From: Micrasema longulum
Lineage: Eukaryota > Arthropoda > Insecta > Trichoptera > Brachycentridae
Assembly (NCBI GenBank): GCA_022494885.1
Contig: JAGVSM010001128.1
Coordinates: 1-64,000 of the forward strand
Length of the DNA: 64,000 nt
Reading direction: 5' to 3'
Within the stretch, counting starts at the first letter, position 1. Each line of letters begins with the position of its first letter. The notes under the pieces were generated by a model that made no database searches, had not been told where the DNA came from, and saw only the letters and a program-made list of their open reading frames with translations. Positions 54,180 to 64,000 of the stretch are shown in pieces. Made by a program: the position numbers and the translations under genes.

Positions 54180-54430
54180 TATAGTGTCCATGCAGCGCGG
54201 CTATGGATTCATGTTGCATCCACTTTGAAGTATGTTTCTACAGAATCTCTGTTTAAATCACGCCTGAAGAAATATGTCCTTCCTCTTCCTCAATTTACCC
54301 TCCTTTCCTTTTTCCTCTTTATTATTTTTCCCATTTAGTACTAGTATTGATTAAAGGCATATATAAATACTGTCATTTCTGTTTTAGTGTATCTTTAGAT
54401 TTTTTGTCTTCTATAAAATGCGTTTTGAGG
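54180..54430 (+). mobile_element. LINE ORF2 C-terminal tail
   Basis: The plus strand reads ESLFKSRLKKYVLPLPQF then a phenylalanine-rich end. It matches the tails at 500-650 and 26200-26430 in both coding and 3' sequence. Confidence 0.65.
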
Positions 54431-55019
54431 CTTAAATTATATAAATAAAACTCTTCATTTATTAGTTGGTTGGAAAAAAATGTTATTAAATAAAAATTCC
54501 GACAATTTACAATTTATATTATGGACAAAAAGGAAAATAATAAGAAAAAAAAAAGAACGCATTTTTCGCAATCCTTGGTATTTTAAAATGGAATACACCA
54601 TTCAAATAGAGATTCTTGGCCTATCATTGAAAAAAATAACAATAAAAAACGTAATACTTTTAATCATTGAAAAGTTTATTTAAATTATGAACATTTTTAT
54701 TTACAAATAAATAAAAGTAGTTAATTCCTGTAAGTAAATAAATGCATTCCTTAACTTTTAATCAAACACATTGGAAACTAACTACGACAAAAAACACCCA
54801 GGTTTGAAAAATAAAACATTTTTTTTGTAATCTCGCCTGGGACCACCGTGCGGACCGGACCATACGTGAAATTTATTAACTTTTTAAAAAAAATTACTTT
54901 TAATTACAATAATTAATTGGGTAAAGGTAATTATTCGACCGTTCAGAATGTATTATTCAAAGATTAAATTAATAATTCAATTATACCACAGAACATCTAG
55001 GCGTAAAAATAATCACATT

Positions 55020-55115
55020 TACACATTGTTGTGTTCTCACCGGAAATCGAACCCGAAACCTTCCTTGCGTGAATCAAGTATTGTAACCACTACACTATGG
55101 AGACAGCCAAAACAA
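55020..55115 (-). repeat. tRNA-derived SINE, family A, inverted
   Basis: On the minus strand TCTCCATAGTGTAGTGG and GGTTTCGGGTTCGATTTCCG, followed by GTGAGAACACAAC, match the copy at 2962-3040. The A and B boxes are both present. Confidence 0.65.
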
Positions 55116-55119
55116 TGAA

Positions 55120-57555
55120 TAGTGACCAACCTAAGTATGAGTTTCTGTTTCGGTTTTGACCTATGAAACGAGTTTCGGTTTCAGCCAATTGACTTAAACT
55201 TTGTCTCAGCCGAAACCTGCGGTCGGGATGTGTTGGATTACGTTCGGCTGTACTCGGGTGCATCTTATGGCTCGTGACTAAGTGTTCGTGAGTTTTAAGA
55301 TCTTTCCAATTTACATTTTTGTTAAAAAGTTCAAGTTTCTGTAGCGTAAATGGAATATCTGTTACGTATAAGTTATAGGTATAACATTACAACGAACCAA
55401 AAAGCGCTCAAGTTTACTCATTAAATTTATGCCTTTTGTTTCATTGCGTATTTTATTAGGCACTTATTTTAATAAACTCGTAAGGTTGAATAATAAAAAC
55501 ATCTAATTTTGGGTGTTTTGAAGTGATTGTTTACCAATTTAAAAATGTTTCGATTTACGTTTCGGTATGAAAATCGAGTTTGAGTCGGTCACTAATAATT
55601 ACATTTGTAAACCAAACATATAATACAAATTATATTTAAAGCACCTACTTTGTGATTTTTCATAAAAAATAAAATAGTTATGAATTAACTTTGATTTATT
55701 TAATTCGATTTACCGGTTAAGAACATGAATGTTCTTTTGTAAAGGCTTAAAAAATAAACATAAGTGTATAAATTTACCCCCTTGCGTTTGTCTACAAGTA
55801 CAATATCAGAATGTAAATAACGCGATCTAAATTCATCTTATTTTCCGTCATTTGACTGCAACAAAATTTAACTATGCTCGTCTCGGTCTTTCAGCGGCGT
55901 TAACTGGAATGTCGGAAAGTTACGTTTCTGAAATCTCCTGGGGTACGTTAATCTATTTCAGCCGCGGAGGAAGTGCATATCGGCCGGAGGAAACTGGATG
56001 TAAGATATATCATCAGAATATATTCTAAGGGGAAATAAGAAACCCATTTCTTGCCGTCAACTTGTGACTTAACGTCTTTTTACCTCTGATGAATTGTCTG
56101 TAGCCTGTAGAATGTATGCAAAGAAAAGATAAACTGCTTTTTTGTATTTCGGGATTCCTCCAATGTTTATGAAGGAAAGAAGGAAACGCGATGACACATT
56201 TGAAGTACGTTTTTTATCGCTTATAAACACAGCAGTGTCATTATTCAACTTGGTTTAAAAATAGGCCCAAAATTTTTTAATTATTTTTTTACTGATAATA
56301 CGAGTATTTCATTGATTCCAAACTTTCAAAATTTTCTTTCTTTTAAAAACATGCACTATCCTGGATTCAAACTAAAGATATGAACTCTTTTTTTCTATGA
56401 TTTATTTTGTTGCCCTTCAATAACAAGGAATATGTTTGTGTTTTTTTAAAAATATTTTTTATTCCCTTTTTAATTACTATAAAAAAAATACCGTATTATC
56501 CTTTAAAGCATATTTTATTTTTTCTTTCTTATGTTATACAAAAATATTTTAACTGTCCATTGTTTATTATAGGAGCAAAAATTTATTAACATTTTCTTGT
56601 ATACCCACGAACAGGCCATGCCTTTGTGGGATTTTTGTTTACAATTTTTCTATTAATATGTATTTCGTTGATATGTAATTATGCTTTATTTTTTCAATAC
56701 TCTGTTTTATTATTATGTTAATTGAAAGAAAATAAAAAATAAAATAAATACTGATCAGATAACTGTATTTTTTGACAACCGTAATTTAAGAACGTTTTAA
56801 TGTTTGAAGGCAAGAACTGTGCTTTTAAAAATCTAAGGATTTTATCCAGAGAGTTTATGTATTTAGTACGCTCGTGGTTATATAATAAATGTTGAAATGT
56901 AAAAACAGTGCTTCGAAATGTTTCATGTAAATTGAAATTGCAAACTTACGTAAGAAAAAATAAATGTATTGATTAAGAAGTGAATTATATTACAATATTA
57001 ATTATTAAACAAAATTATTACGTCATGTTCGGATATGCCAAGAGTGAGCAAAAAACCAAAAAGCAATTGATGAATCAAAATTTAAATGTTTTACTTTTAT
57101 TTTTCCACGGCTTTACATGTAAGCAAACAAACATGAATATGTTAAATGATTTAATTATATATTTTTTATATAACTTTGACGGTACACAAAAAGAAAAGAT
57201 AATATTTGAAACAAAACACAGTGCTACAATAAACATTAAAAACACATAAAACAAACCTTTATACAAATTATATTATTAACTATCACTATAAACAAGATTC
57301 AAGTAGTATTTTTTAATTACTACAGCTTTAGACTAATTTACTAATTGACTATTCGTTTTTTAGTGTATTGGGCAGTATAATCTTTTCAAAATGGCCAATA
57401 TTTTCCAGAAACTATCTTCATTCAAATTAAAATCGATGCTTTTTAAACATTCCTTTACCAAACTAAAATTATTAACTATGGGTAGAACTAAGATTAGTAG
57501 ATTTTCATGGTCACTAGTAAATATGTATGGTCTTTGTATGAACCCGTGAACATTG
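55120..57555. other. Stretch without recognised features
   Basis: A GC-richer patch at 55890-56000 (with TTTCAGCCGCGGAGG) stands out but is not coding in any frame I can follow. The frames at 56407 and 56980 are AT-rich and look random. Confidence 0.4.
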
Positions 57556-57557
57556 TT

Positions 57558-57580
57558 TGTATATATATATATATATATGT
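57558..57580. repeat. (TA)n microsatellite
   Basis: About ten TA units in a row, immediately before the LINE 3' end at 57586. Confidence 0.85.
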
Positions 57581-57585
57581 TTGGA

Positions 57586-57960
57586 TAATTTATATAGCGC
57601 CAGTTTTGTAAAAATTACTTCGAGGGGGCTGTACAATAAATAAATATCCTAGCACGTCTTTCAGCTACAGAGCGCATGGACATTAAAAAATCTAGCCCCT
57701 ATTTACATTTAAAAAAATAAATTATTTGACAATAAAGTTTAGAGTTTAAGTGATATTTTAAAAACGAAACAAAAAACAAATTCATAAAAATAAAAAATTC
57801 TAGACCTCATTTACTAAATTTAGATATTTGATAGCTGATAACATTAACATAAAATGATTTATATAGTATAATAGCTAACATTACAAAAAGTCTTGCAGCT
57901 ACAAAGCGAATCGACGAGTAGAATTTCAGCAACATAAAAATGATTTTAAAAAGTTTACAA
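57586..57960 (-). mobile_element. LINE 3' ends, two related copies
   Basis: AATTTATATAGCGCCAGTTT with GAGGGGGCTGTACAATAAA resembles the 3' block at 29728-29785. The following TTTCAGCTACAGAGCGCATGG recurs as CTTGCAGCTACAAAGCGAATCG at 57890-57912. So there are two diverged copies of the same 3' region. No ORF2 sequence is recognisable. Confidence 0.5.
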
Positions 57961-58324
57961 TAAAAATAAAGAAAACACAATAATAAAACATCGAGCAAAA
58001 AACTAGTAGGTATGGCAATTAAGTAAACATGTAACAGCACAAAAAGTAAACGATAAAAAACTTAACAAAGATAGCATTCACTAACTTATTATTAAGGTTA
58101 ACGAGATTATAGACGATACTTGATCTCAAAAGGTCCCTGTTTTAGGTAAACACTTTACAGGGTCTATTGTCCTTTTCCTAGTACATAACTGTAAAAACAT
58201 TTGGTTGTTCCCTGGAAGATGAAAGTAGTTGAGCATCAGTGTACGTAGTGTAAATACCAAGGGATCTATCCGCTTCTTGTCAATTCTGTTTGTTATTATT
58301 AGACGCATGTTTCCCGCTTATCGT

Positions 58325-58400
58325 ATCATAGTTTACCCTAAAGATGGCTTCCGCAATGGTAGCTGACACGTCGGAATAAATCTAAGCTACACATGACCAC
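58325..58400 (+). repeat. Family H3 hammerhead-like unit, decayed
   Basis: The unit reads AGTTTACC, CTAAAGA, T, a GGCT/AGCT stem, GACA, CGTCGG, then AATAAATC. It matches the units at 30617, 31994 and 39979. CTGA has become CTAA and GAAA has become GACA, so it is a fossil. No inverted arm is seen. Confidence 0.55.
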
Positions 58401-58599
58401 TCGAAGACGATACATATTGAGTTATACTGTCTCTGGCGCTGATTACCTTAATAAAAAAAAATAAAAATAATCATGCATTGCCTCTCTCTAAACGATGTTT
58501 TTTTTATTTTCTGTAACTTTTTTATGTGTGCTAAAGTTATGGTTTCAAATATTTTATTGTTAATTTTCGTATTCATTTATTAACGATCATTGTCCATTT

Positions 58600-59280
58600 A
58601 CAAAATTCAAAGGGTACTAGTATTACAATATAAGAATAATTAAAAACATTAAGAAAAAAAGAAAAGAAGCATTGACAAACATAAGGGACATCGAGACAAG
58701 ATCTGGACTTTGCATTTAGTGCTCGTTTAAATCGTTGTAAACTTAAACCAAAAAAGTCCAGATCTTGTCTTTAGTTAACTGTACGACAATGACGGGTCAT
58801 TAGAAAATAAAGGCCATAGTTTGTTCCATGCTTATCGATAAACGATATTTCATTGTTTTTCAACCTATCAGTAGAAATAAAGAATTTTATAAGTCCTTGT
58901 AATAATGTCATTCTACTTTTTTTGTGGACAAAAATATTTTACAATCATCCACGCTACTTTTCGAAGCAAGCGATGTTGGACTGATTCAATGTGATTTATG
59001 CGATTCACATAGAATGGAGACCAGACCACGGAGGCATATTCTAGAAGAGGTCAAACAGTTGAGCAATACAGAGTTTTGATAGTGCGGACATTATTAAAAT
59101 CAGAGGATATTCTGTTAATGAAGCCAAGAATTTTCACTGATTTATTTACTATATTATCTCTATTATGCTCGCTGTATGTCAATTTGCAGTCCAAAACAAC
59201 TTTCAAATCTCTGATGGACTTAACTACATAAATTTTGGGGTTTTCTATTCGCCACTGTTCCAATAATTTTTTAATACGAT
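58600..59280 (-). mobile_element. Jockey-like LINE relic, ORF2 C-terminal third
   Basis: The minus strand reads IRDLKVVLDCKLTYSEHN, KSVKILGFINRISSDFNN, TIKTLYCSTV, then in another frame LEYASVVWSPFYVNRI and NHIESVQHRLLRKVAW. The last blocks match the relic at 1-560. Frameshifts separate them. A perfect 18-bp inverted repeat lies inside its distal part at 58695-58775. Confidence 0.85.
58695..58776. repeat. Perfect 18-bp inverted repeat
   Basis: AGACAAGATCTGGACTTT and its exact complement AAAGTCCAGATCTTGTCT are separated by about 45 bases. The transcript would fold into a long hairpin. It is not followed by a T-run typical of a terminator and lies in a LINE relic. Confidence 0.8.
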
Positions 59281-59494
59281 TTGTATTTCATTTTTTCGAT
59301 TACAATTTTTATTTTAATAAATGAATAAATACATTATTTAAAAAAAAATCTAAATAAATAAAATTGCTGAGCGCCTGGTAGTTACTTCGAGGAAAGGAAT
59401 CCACATCGAAATCGAATTGAGGTTAATTTTTGATTGACCATGAATCCCTAACAATGTTGAAGTATCGAACTAAAAACATAAATACACAAACTTA

Positions 59495-59893
59495 GGGTTA
59501 AGGCTATAGTCTGGTTAAACGAACGCAAAATTAGGAAATCATACTATTTTGCCATTTTTAAACGATTTTTTTTTAAATCGCGCAATAATAAAAAAATATA
59601 TTTTTTTAAAGGTATTTCAGTAAAAAAATATTCTTAAAAGTTTTATGTAACTAAAATGTAATTACTTTTAGACCAACAGATTACGCCATTTCAAATTTAG
59701 ACTTTAACTTAGGTATCTGGGATCTACCTATGTATACCTTTACTTTAGAAATACCTTTAAAAAATATTTATTGTTTTTACATAATTTATGATTTTTGTTA
59801 TTGCGCAATTAAAAAAAAACATTCGTTTTAAAATGGCAAAATCGTATGATTTCCTAATTTTGCGTTCGTTTTACCAGACTACAGCCTTAACCC
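59495..59893. mobile_element. 399-bp inverted-repeat (MITE-like) element
   Basis: The ends GGGTTAAGGCTATAGTCTGG and CCAGACTACAGCCTTAACCC are inverted, and the pairing continues through AACGAACGCAAAATTAGGAA and the TTTTGCCATTTTTAAACGA region, giving arms of about 75-85 bases. The centre is not coding. TTAA occurs at matching places in both ends (59498-59501 and 59887-59890), which would suit a piggyBac-like target, but the family is not established. Confidence 0.8.
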
Positions 59894-59894
59894 G

Positions 59895-60470
59895 TCAAAG
59901 TGAAAGTTGTTTTTGAACATTCGCGACAAGCTTTCCCACGGGGAAACTTAATTATAAGAAAGCGATGCCGAACGGTTATACGAACACTGCCTTCGCGGAA
60001 CTTCCAGACATTTTCCTGCCACCGACTTCATTTGCGGGCACTCATTTAACAAAAAGTTCGGGATTTAGTTCGTGTGTCGCGGCGAACCAACTTTCCCGGA
60101 AAAAAGTCCGGATAGTAATGTTTATTTATATCGGAGTTTAACTTTACTTATTCAACGGTTTCCGGATTTCCATTTCGGTCAACGGATTTCCCCCTTTGTC
60201 AACTGCATGGAGTCTCCTCGGAACGTTCCGAAGTGCATTGGTTGTGTTACAATTCAATGTTTAAATGTGTCTGAACGAACTGACAGATGTTTTATTTATT
60301 TTTTAACACGCCAGTAAGTTTAAATGGTTTATTGATTTTTCTGGTTAGTTTTAATGTAAATACAGAAACAAATATTGCTAACACATTCTGTAAATTTTCA
60401 TTTTTTTGTTAAAGGCCCTCAAAAATAATTGATTTTATTCTGATCAATTTTTTGCCGAAAAATAAATAAA
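59895..60470. other. GC-richer unrecognised stretch
   Basis: The segment 59930-60250 has more G, C and CpG than its surroundings and an 81-codon plus-strand frame (60072-60317). I do not recognise the product, and there is no splice signal that would tie it to a gene. It could be a conserved noncoding or promoter region. Confidence 0.3.
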
Positions 60471-60474
60471 TTTT

Positions 60475-60585
60475 ATTTACTAGGGAGGGAAAATATTTTT
60501 GAGTAGGGAGTACAGGGGTCTAGGCATTTACAGGGCTTATGACCTGTCATGGGTTGGTTTAATTGGCCGATTTCATAAACCTTTA
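60475..60585. repeat. Foldback repeat family G fragment
   Basis: ACTAGGGAGGGAAAATATTT, GTCTAGGCATTTACAGGGC and ATGACCTGTCATGGGTTGG match the family. Confidence 0.7.
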
Positions 60586-60984
60586 TTACTTAAAAAGGTA
60601 AAAAAAAGTCATATTTTCCCATTAAAGATATCGGATTGTTGTTCATTCAATCAAAAAATGTTTGTATTGCAATAGTCTAATGTACGTCTAAACACGAAAT
60701 AGTTTTTGTGATTTGTTGACCATAGTTAGTAGTTCTAAGAGATTTCATATTTATATTTATGGCCTTCCTTTATACTTTAATTAGAGTAACTATGGCGTAC
60801 ATTGAAGTTATATCTTTAAAATGACAACGAACCAAAAAAAATATCCCATTTATTTCATTGTGTGTTTTATTCAAAGTTATTTTTATTACATCTTTTTACA
60901 TTTTGATAAAAATGTCTTACTTTGGTATTTTTTAAGTGACTTTTGACTTTTTAATAATTTTTTTGATTGTCGTAAAAACATTTT

Positions 60985-61420
60985 CGAGGATTATGGAAAT
61001 CTAGACAATTACAGGGCTTATGACCTGTCATTGGTTGGTTTAGGTGGCCACTTTACACACTGTGTAAAATTCACAACTCTTCCATCTGTTTTTGCATTTT
61101 TTTGCAAACATTTTTGCGAAGAGAATACAGATTTCTTGGCATTTACAGGACAAATAACCTGTCATTGCCTGGTTTAAGTGGCCACTTTACACACAGTGCA
61201 ACATTCACCATTCTGCCCATGTTTTAATATCCTTTTTTTCTCAACTCTTCCATCTGTTGACTTTTGTGAAGTAAAAGAGCTGAAACCTTTATTATGTGGG
61301 TGAGATTCATCCGGCTGAACCAATTCACCTACTAGGCAACGCCTAAAAACATTTTTCCAATTTGAATACTTCTTATTTTACCAGGCAGTTCATTTAACAG
61401 AGTTTTGATAATGTCCAAAG
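60985..61420. repeat. Foldback repeat family G, two copies in tandem
   Basis: TTGGTTGGTTTAGGTGGCC at 61030 and TTGCCTGGTTTAAGTGGCC at 61165 are two direct copies about 135 bases apart. The second extends into CACCATTCTGCCCATG, CTCAACTCTTCCATCTGTTG and GGGTGAGATTCATCCGG. A further scrap of that last block is at 63225-63260. Confidence 0.7.
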
Positions 61421-61424
61421 GTTT

Positions 61425-62580
61425 GCAGACATACTTTATTTCCTGGTTTCAATTTTTTATCGAAATAACTCCCAAGTCTGTCTGCAAGCATTTGGACATA
61501 CTTAAAAAAATGTTGACTTTTGACCTGTTTAAATAAGTTTCAGTTTCGGCCGAAAGTAAAAAAGGAGCCAAAATTCGGTTTCGGAAAAGAAAAAAAATAA
61601 AGTTTAATGTGAAATAAATAAAAAAACTCATAATATTAGAAATCGAACACTGATTTCAGTCTACAATACTTTATTTTAGTTATACAAATATAAAAACAAA
61701 AATTTCGTGACAATTGTTTCGTCTTGTTAGGGTATTTTTAAACGAATGTGAAAATTAGATGGATTGAATGTCCTTATATAGTTATATAATTCAAGGTACT
61801 TAAGTAGAAAATAAAAATAATCTTATGAACAATAGCATGTACATTAATCAGAATTGAGGGAAAAACCAATGGTTAAGGACAAGGCTAAGTGTTTCATAGG
61901 TAATGGGGAATTTAGGTATTTATATTTGAATTTCGGAAAAAATATAACAAAGTAAGTATTTATTGACATAAATGACTGTGTTGTGAGTTAATTAATGAAG
62001 CTTTCCAGTTTTGTAACTTAAGATAATTGTTGTAGAAAAAACATCAATAATATTATAATAGGTTACTGTTCTTTTTAATTTTAAAACATGATTGAAATAT
62101 TATGAAGAAATTTATATAAACATAAATTTATTGTGATGCAATATTTATTTTTCAAGAATTTCTCATGCAAATGCAATTATAACATGATTCATCTATTAAT
62201 TACGCGTCATGTAAGCGTGTACGTAAGGCACAAAGTGAAGAATAACAGTCTACTTAAATACGTTTAATAGAGGTGAAGATATTTGGTTGGTTTGTTCATT
62301 TATTTTTTTTAAATAAGGGTTTTTTAGATATTTATTAACTTCCAATCGTTCATGTATATTAAGTTTACGCTCTCTGCTTTCAACATGTAATGAAATTGGT
62401 TTATTTGAGATATGAATTTTATGATTATTTAGAATTACGTGATAAGCAAATTGAGATTTTTTTTTTAAGGGATGTTATGTGTTCTGAATATCTAGTAAAA
62501 AAAGAGCACCCAGTTTGCTCCACGTAAACTGCATTACAGTAGTTACATTCCAGTTGGTAAATTCCGTTGTTTTTTTAAAT
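61425..62580. other. AT-rich stretch, nothing recognised
   Basis: Low-complexity AT-rich sequence with short random frames. No shared repeat was noticed. Confidence 0.45.
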
Positions 62581-62584
62581 ATTA

Positions 62585-62720
62585 AGCTTTTTTTTATTTT
62601 TTTAATTTTATTTTTATTTATAAATCATAAAACACAAAGTATTTTACGAGTATAATAAGCTGAATAACATTTCCAGGAGTTACAACAACTCAATTTGGGA
62701 CATAAATAATATTAAAATTT
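62585..62720 (-). mobile_element. Probable LINE 3' end
   Basis: A TTTTTTATTTTTTTAATT tract is followed by CAGGAGTTACAACAACTC and GGGACATAAATAATATT, shared with 2834-2880. Confidence 0.45.
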
Positions 62721-62867
62721 AATAAATAACACATATAAAGAAACAGAGCAAGTTTAGCACTATTATAACTAAATATAGCATAACAATATAAACGCCGAAA
62801 ATCTTTTCTTAAACAAGCAGAATAAATAAATAAAAAACTGTTTCAAGAATTAAAAAAAGTGGTGAAT

Positions 62868-62950
62868 CTACTAAGGGAGATAAGGTCATTAACATCACAT
62901 GCTATGCAGATGATGCAGCCATAGTGATGATGAGAACATATCCATCTCTT
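62868..62950 (+). mobile_element. Isolated reverse-transcriptase YADD fragment
   Basis: The plus strand reads GDKVINITCYADDAAIVMM. This is reverse-transcriptase motif C with both catalytic aspartates intact. Nothing recognisable of the domain flanks it, so it is a very short fragment of a non-LTR element. Confidence 0.6.
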
Positions 62951-63329
62951 ATTTTTTGAGTTTTTTAAATAAGCTCCGGTATTATTATTTATGTTGAAGG
63001 CTACGTTTATTTCGTATTGTTTTAAAACATTGGAAATCTTCTTGTCAATACTGTTTTAAAATATTGGAAAGTGTTCAGTCGACTCAAATAAGTGTTTGAT
63101 TTCTAATATTATAAGTTTAAATATGGAGTTCTACAAAAAAAACACCAAATCAATCAACAGTGAAATAAATTAACTTAACAATTCTTTAATTCATCATTCA
63201 TTGATTTTTTAAAGTTTAAGAGCTGAAACTTTATTCATGCGGGTGAGATTCATCTGACTAAATTATGTGTATAGGGGTTGAGAGAGGTGAAATATTCCCC
63301 GAAGGTTACTGAATAAAGTATTCAAAGTA

Positions 63330-63440
63330 GTCACGTTCTTCCAACTCCGGGCGTCACGGCTTGTCGCAATCCAACCAATCGCTGAACTTTGGTGTATGAC
63401 GTCACGCCGACATGGCGGGAACATGCTTTTCGAATCACGT
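63330..63440. promoter_or_regulatory. CpG-containing patch with CRE and CCAAT motifs
   Basis: The patch holds CCAACCAATCG, TGACGTCACGCCGACATGG and CGGGAACATGC in 100 bases of otherwise AT-rich DNA. TGACGTCA is a full cAMP-response element and CCAAT a common proximal element. No adjacent gene is recognised on either strand, so a promoter role is only a possibility. Confidence 0.25.
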
Positions 63441-63689
63441 TCCCAAATGTTGAAATGCGAAATCTTCTGACGTTTGTGTTAACAGATATAATGCTATTAT
63501 ATTTTTAGTATATTGTGCATTTGATTATATTTTGAACTAAACATTATAATTACAGTATTCTGTATTTGTTCGGACACAGAAAAAAGAAAAGAAACGAAAC
63601 ATATATGTATTAAACTCTCTGGTTTTATTATATCATGAAAGATTCCTCATCTTCTTTATCTTTTTCATCTGTTTTTATCTATGTCCAGG

Positions 63690-64000
63690 TGTATAAAGAA
63701 TACAGTTCTGTGTGTGAAATAGAACTATAACCCTGGAGGAGAGTTTTTGCCTAGATGGCTGCTTTCAAAATACAAATCGAATGGTGATAAGTCCGCATCG
63801 TTCTGTGGTGGTTGACGCGTTTGTTTGCCATTTTTGAAGTAGTGGGTTCGACTTCTGGCAGATTGGATACAAAATGTAGTTTCTGGACTGGTACCTGAAG
63901 CGTAAGACTGACCTCTTTACCATGAATTGTATTGATTGATTGAAATGCAGTGCATTTGGTTTACTAATGCAGTGCCCTACGCACCAGTCAGTGAGATAAT
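63690..64000 (+). repeat. tRNA-derived SINE, family B, long form, cut by window end
   Basis: The leader TAGAACTATAACCCTGGAGG, the head TTCTGTGGTGGTTGACG with GTGGGTTCGACTTCTGG, and the body TTCTGGACTGGTACCTGAAG, CAGTGCCCTACGCACCA match 51296-51670. The element probably continues past the window. Confidence 0.7.

Noticed and set aside
1..64000. CRISPR arrays, bacterial operons, terminators or riboswitches
   Set aside because: Introns, LINEs, SINEs and a sarcoglycan gene show nuclear animal DNA; no regularly spaced direct repeats with unique spacers were seen.
1..64000. LTR retrotransposon or endogenous virus copies
   Set aside because: I saw no gag, protease, integrase or envelope-like frame and no pair of long terminal direct repeats; the FP25-like domain at 35726-36436 is a normal part of insect LINE ORF1 proteins.

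Overview
This is 64 kb of AT-rich animal nuclear DNA, most likely from an insect. It contains one split protein-coding gene I can read completely, embedded in a dense, decayed population of transposable elements. The non-LTR (Jockey/CR1-like and RTE-like), mariner and hAT remnants, the tRNA-derived SINEs and the closest protein resemblance all fit an arthropod. I cannot name the species.

The gene is a delta/gamma-type sarcoglycan (Scgdelta-like) on the minus strand, in five coding exons between 25015 and 12543. Splice sites and phases agree at every junction and give an intact 303-residue type II membrane protein. It has a short cytoplasmic tail, one membrane segment near residues 41-63, a conserved N-glycosylation site and a C-terminal cysteine cluster. 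A splice acceptor one base before the start codon implies at least one further 5' noncoding exon upstream (higher coordinates), which I could not place. The introns are about 0.95, 2.0, 3.8 and 4.8 kb and carry a mariner relic, a LINE relic and repeat copies. A 43-base degenerate copy of the end of exon 3 lies in intron 2.

Region by region: 1-12.2 kb holds LINE fragments, a tRNA-like SINE and, at 11.6-11.8 kb, two tandem hammerhead-type ribozyme motifs. 12.5-25.0 kb is the sarcoglycan gene. 25-41 kb has LINE fragments, several foldback elements with hammerhead-like motifs, an ORF1-only LINE derivative, SINEs and a possible core promoter near 40.86 kb. 42-51 kb has two large palindromes with outward-facing hammerhead-like motifs, LINE and mariner relics, and a nearly perfect 1231-bp tandem duplication that carries a hAT element. 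51-64 kb has SINEs, LINE fragments, a 399-bp inverted-repeat element, more copies of a GTGGCCAC-containing foldback family and a CpG-containing patch near 63.35 kb.

The most notable signal is a set of related but distinct repeat families. Each shows CTGANGA, one extra base, a stem-loop, GAAA, then a tiny helix III ending in GUH. They occur in tandem or as head-to-head palindromes with the motifs pointing outward. This is the layout expected of Penelope-like or retrozyme-type elements, yet I saw no Penelope reverse transcriptase in the window.
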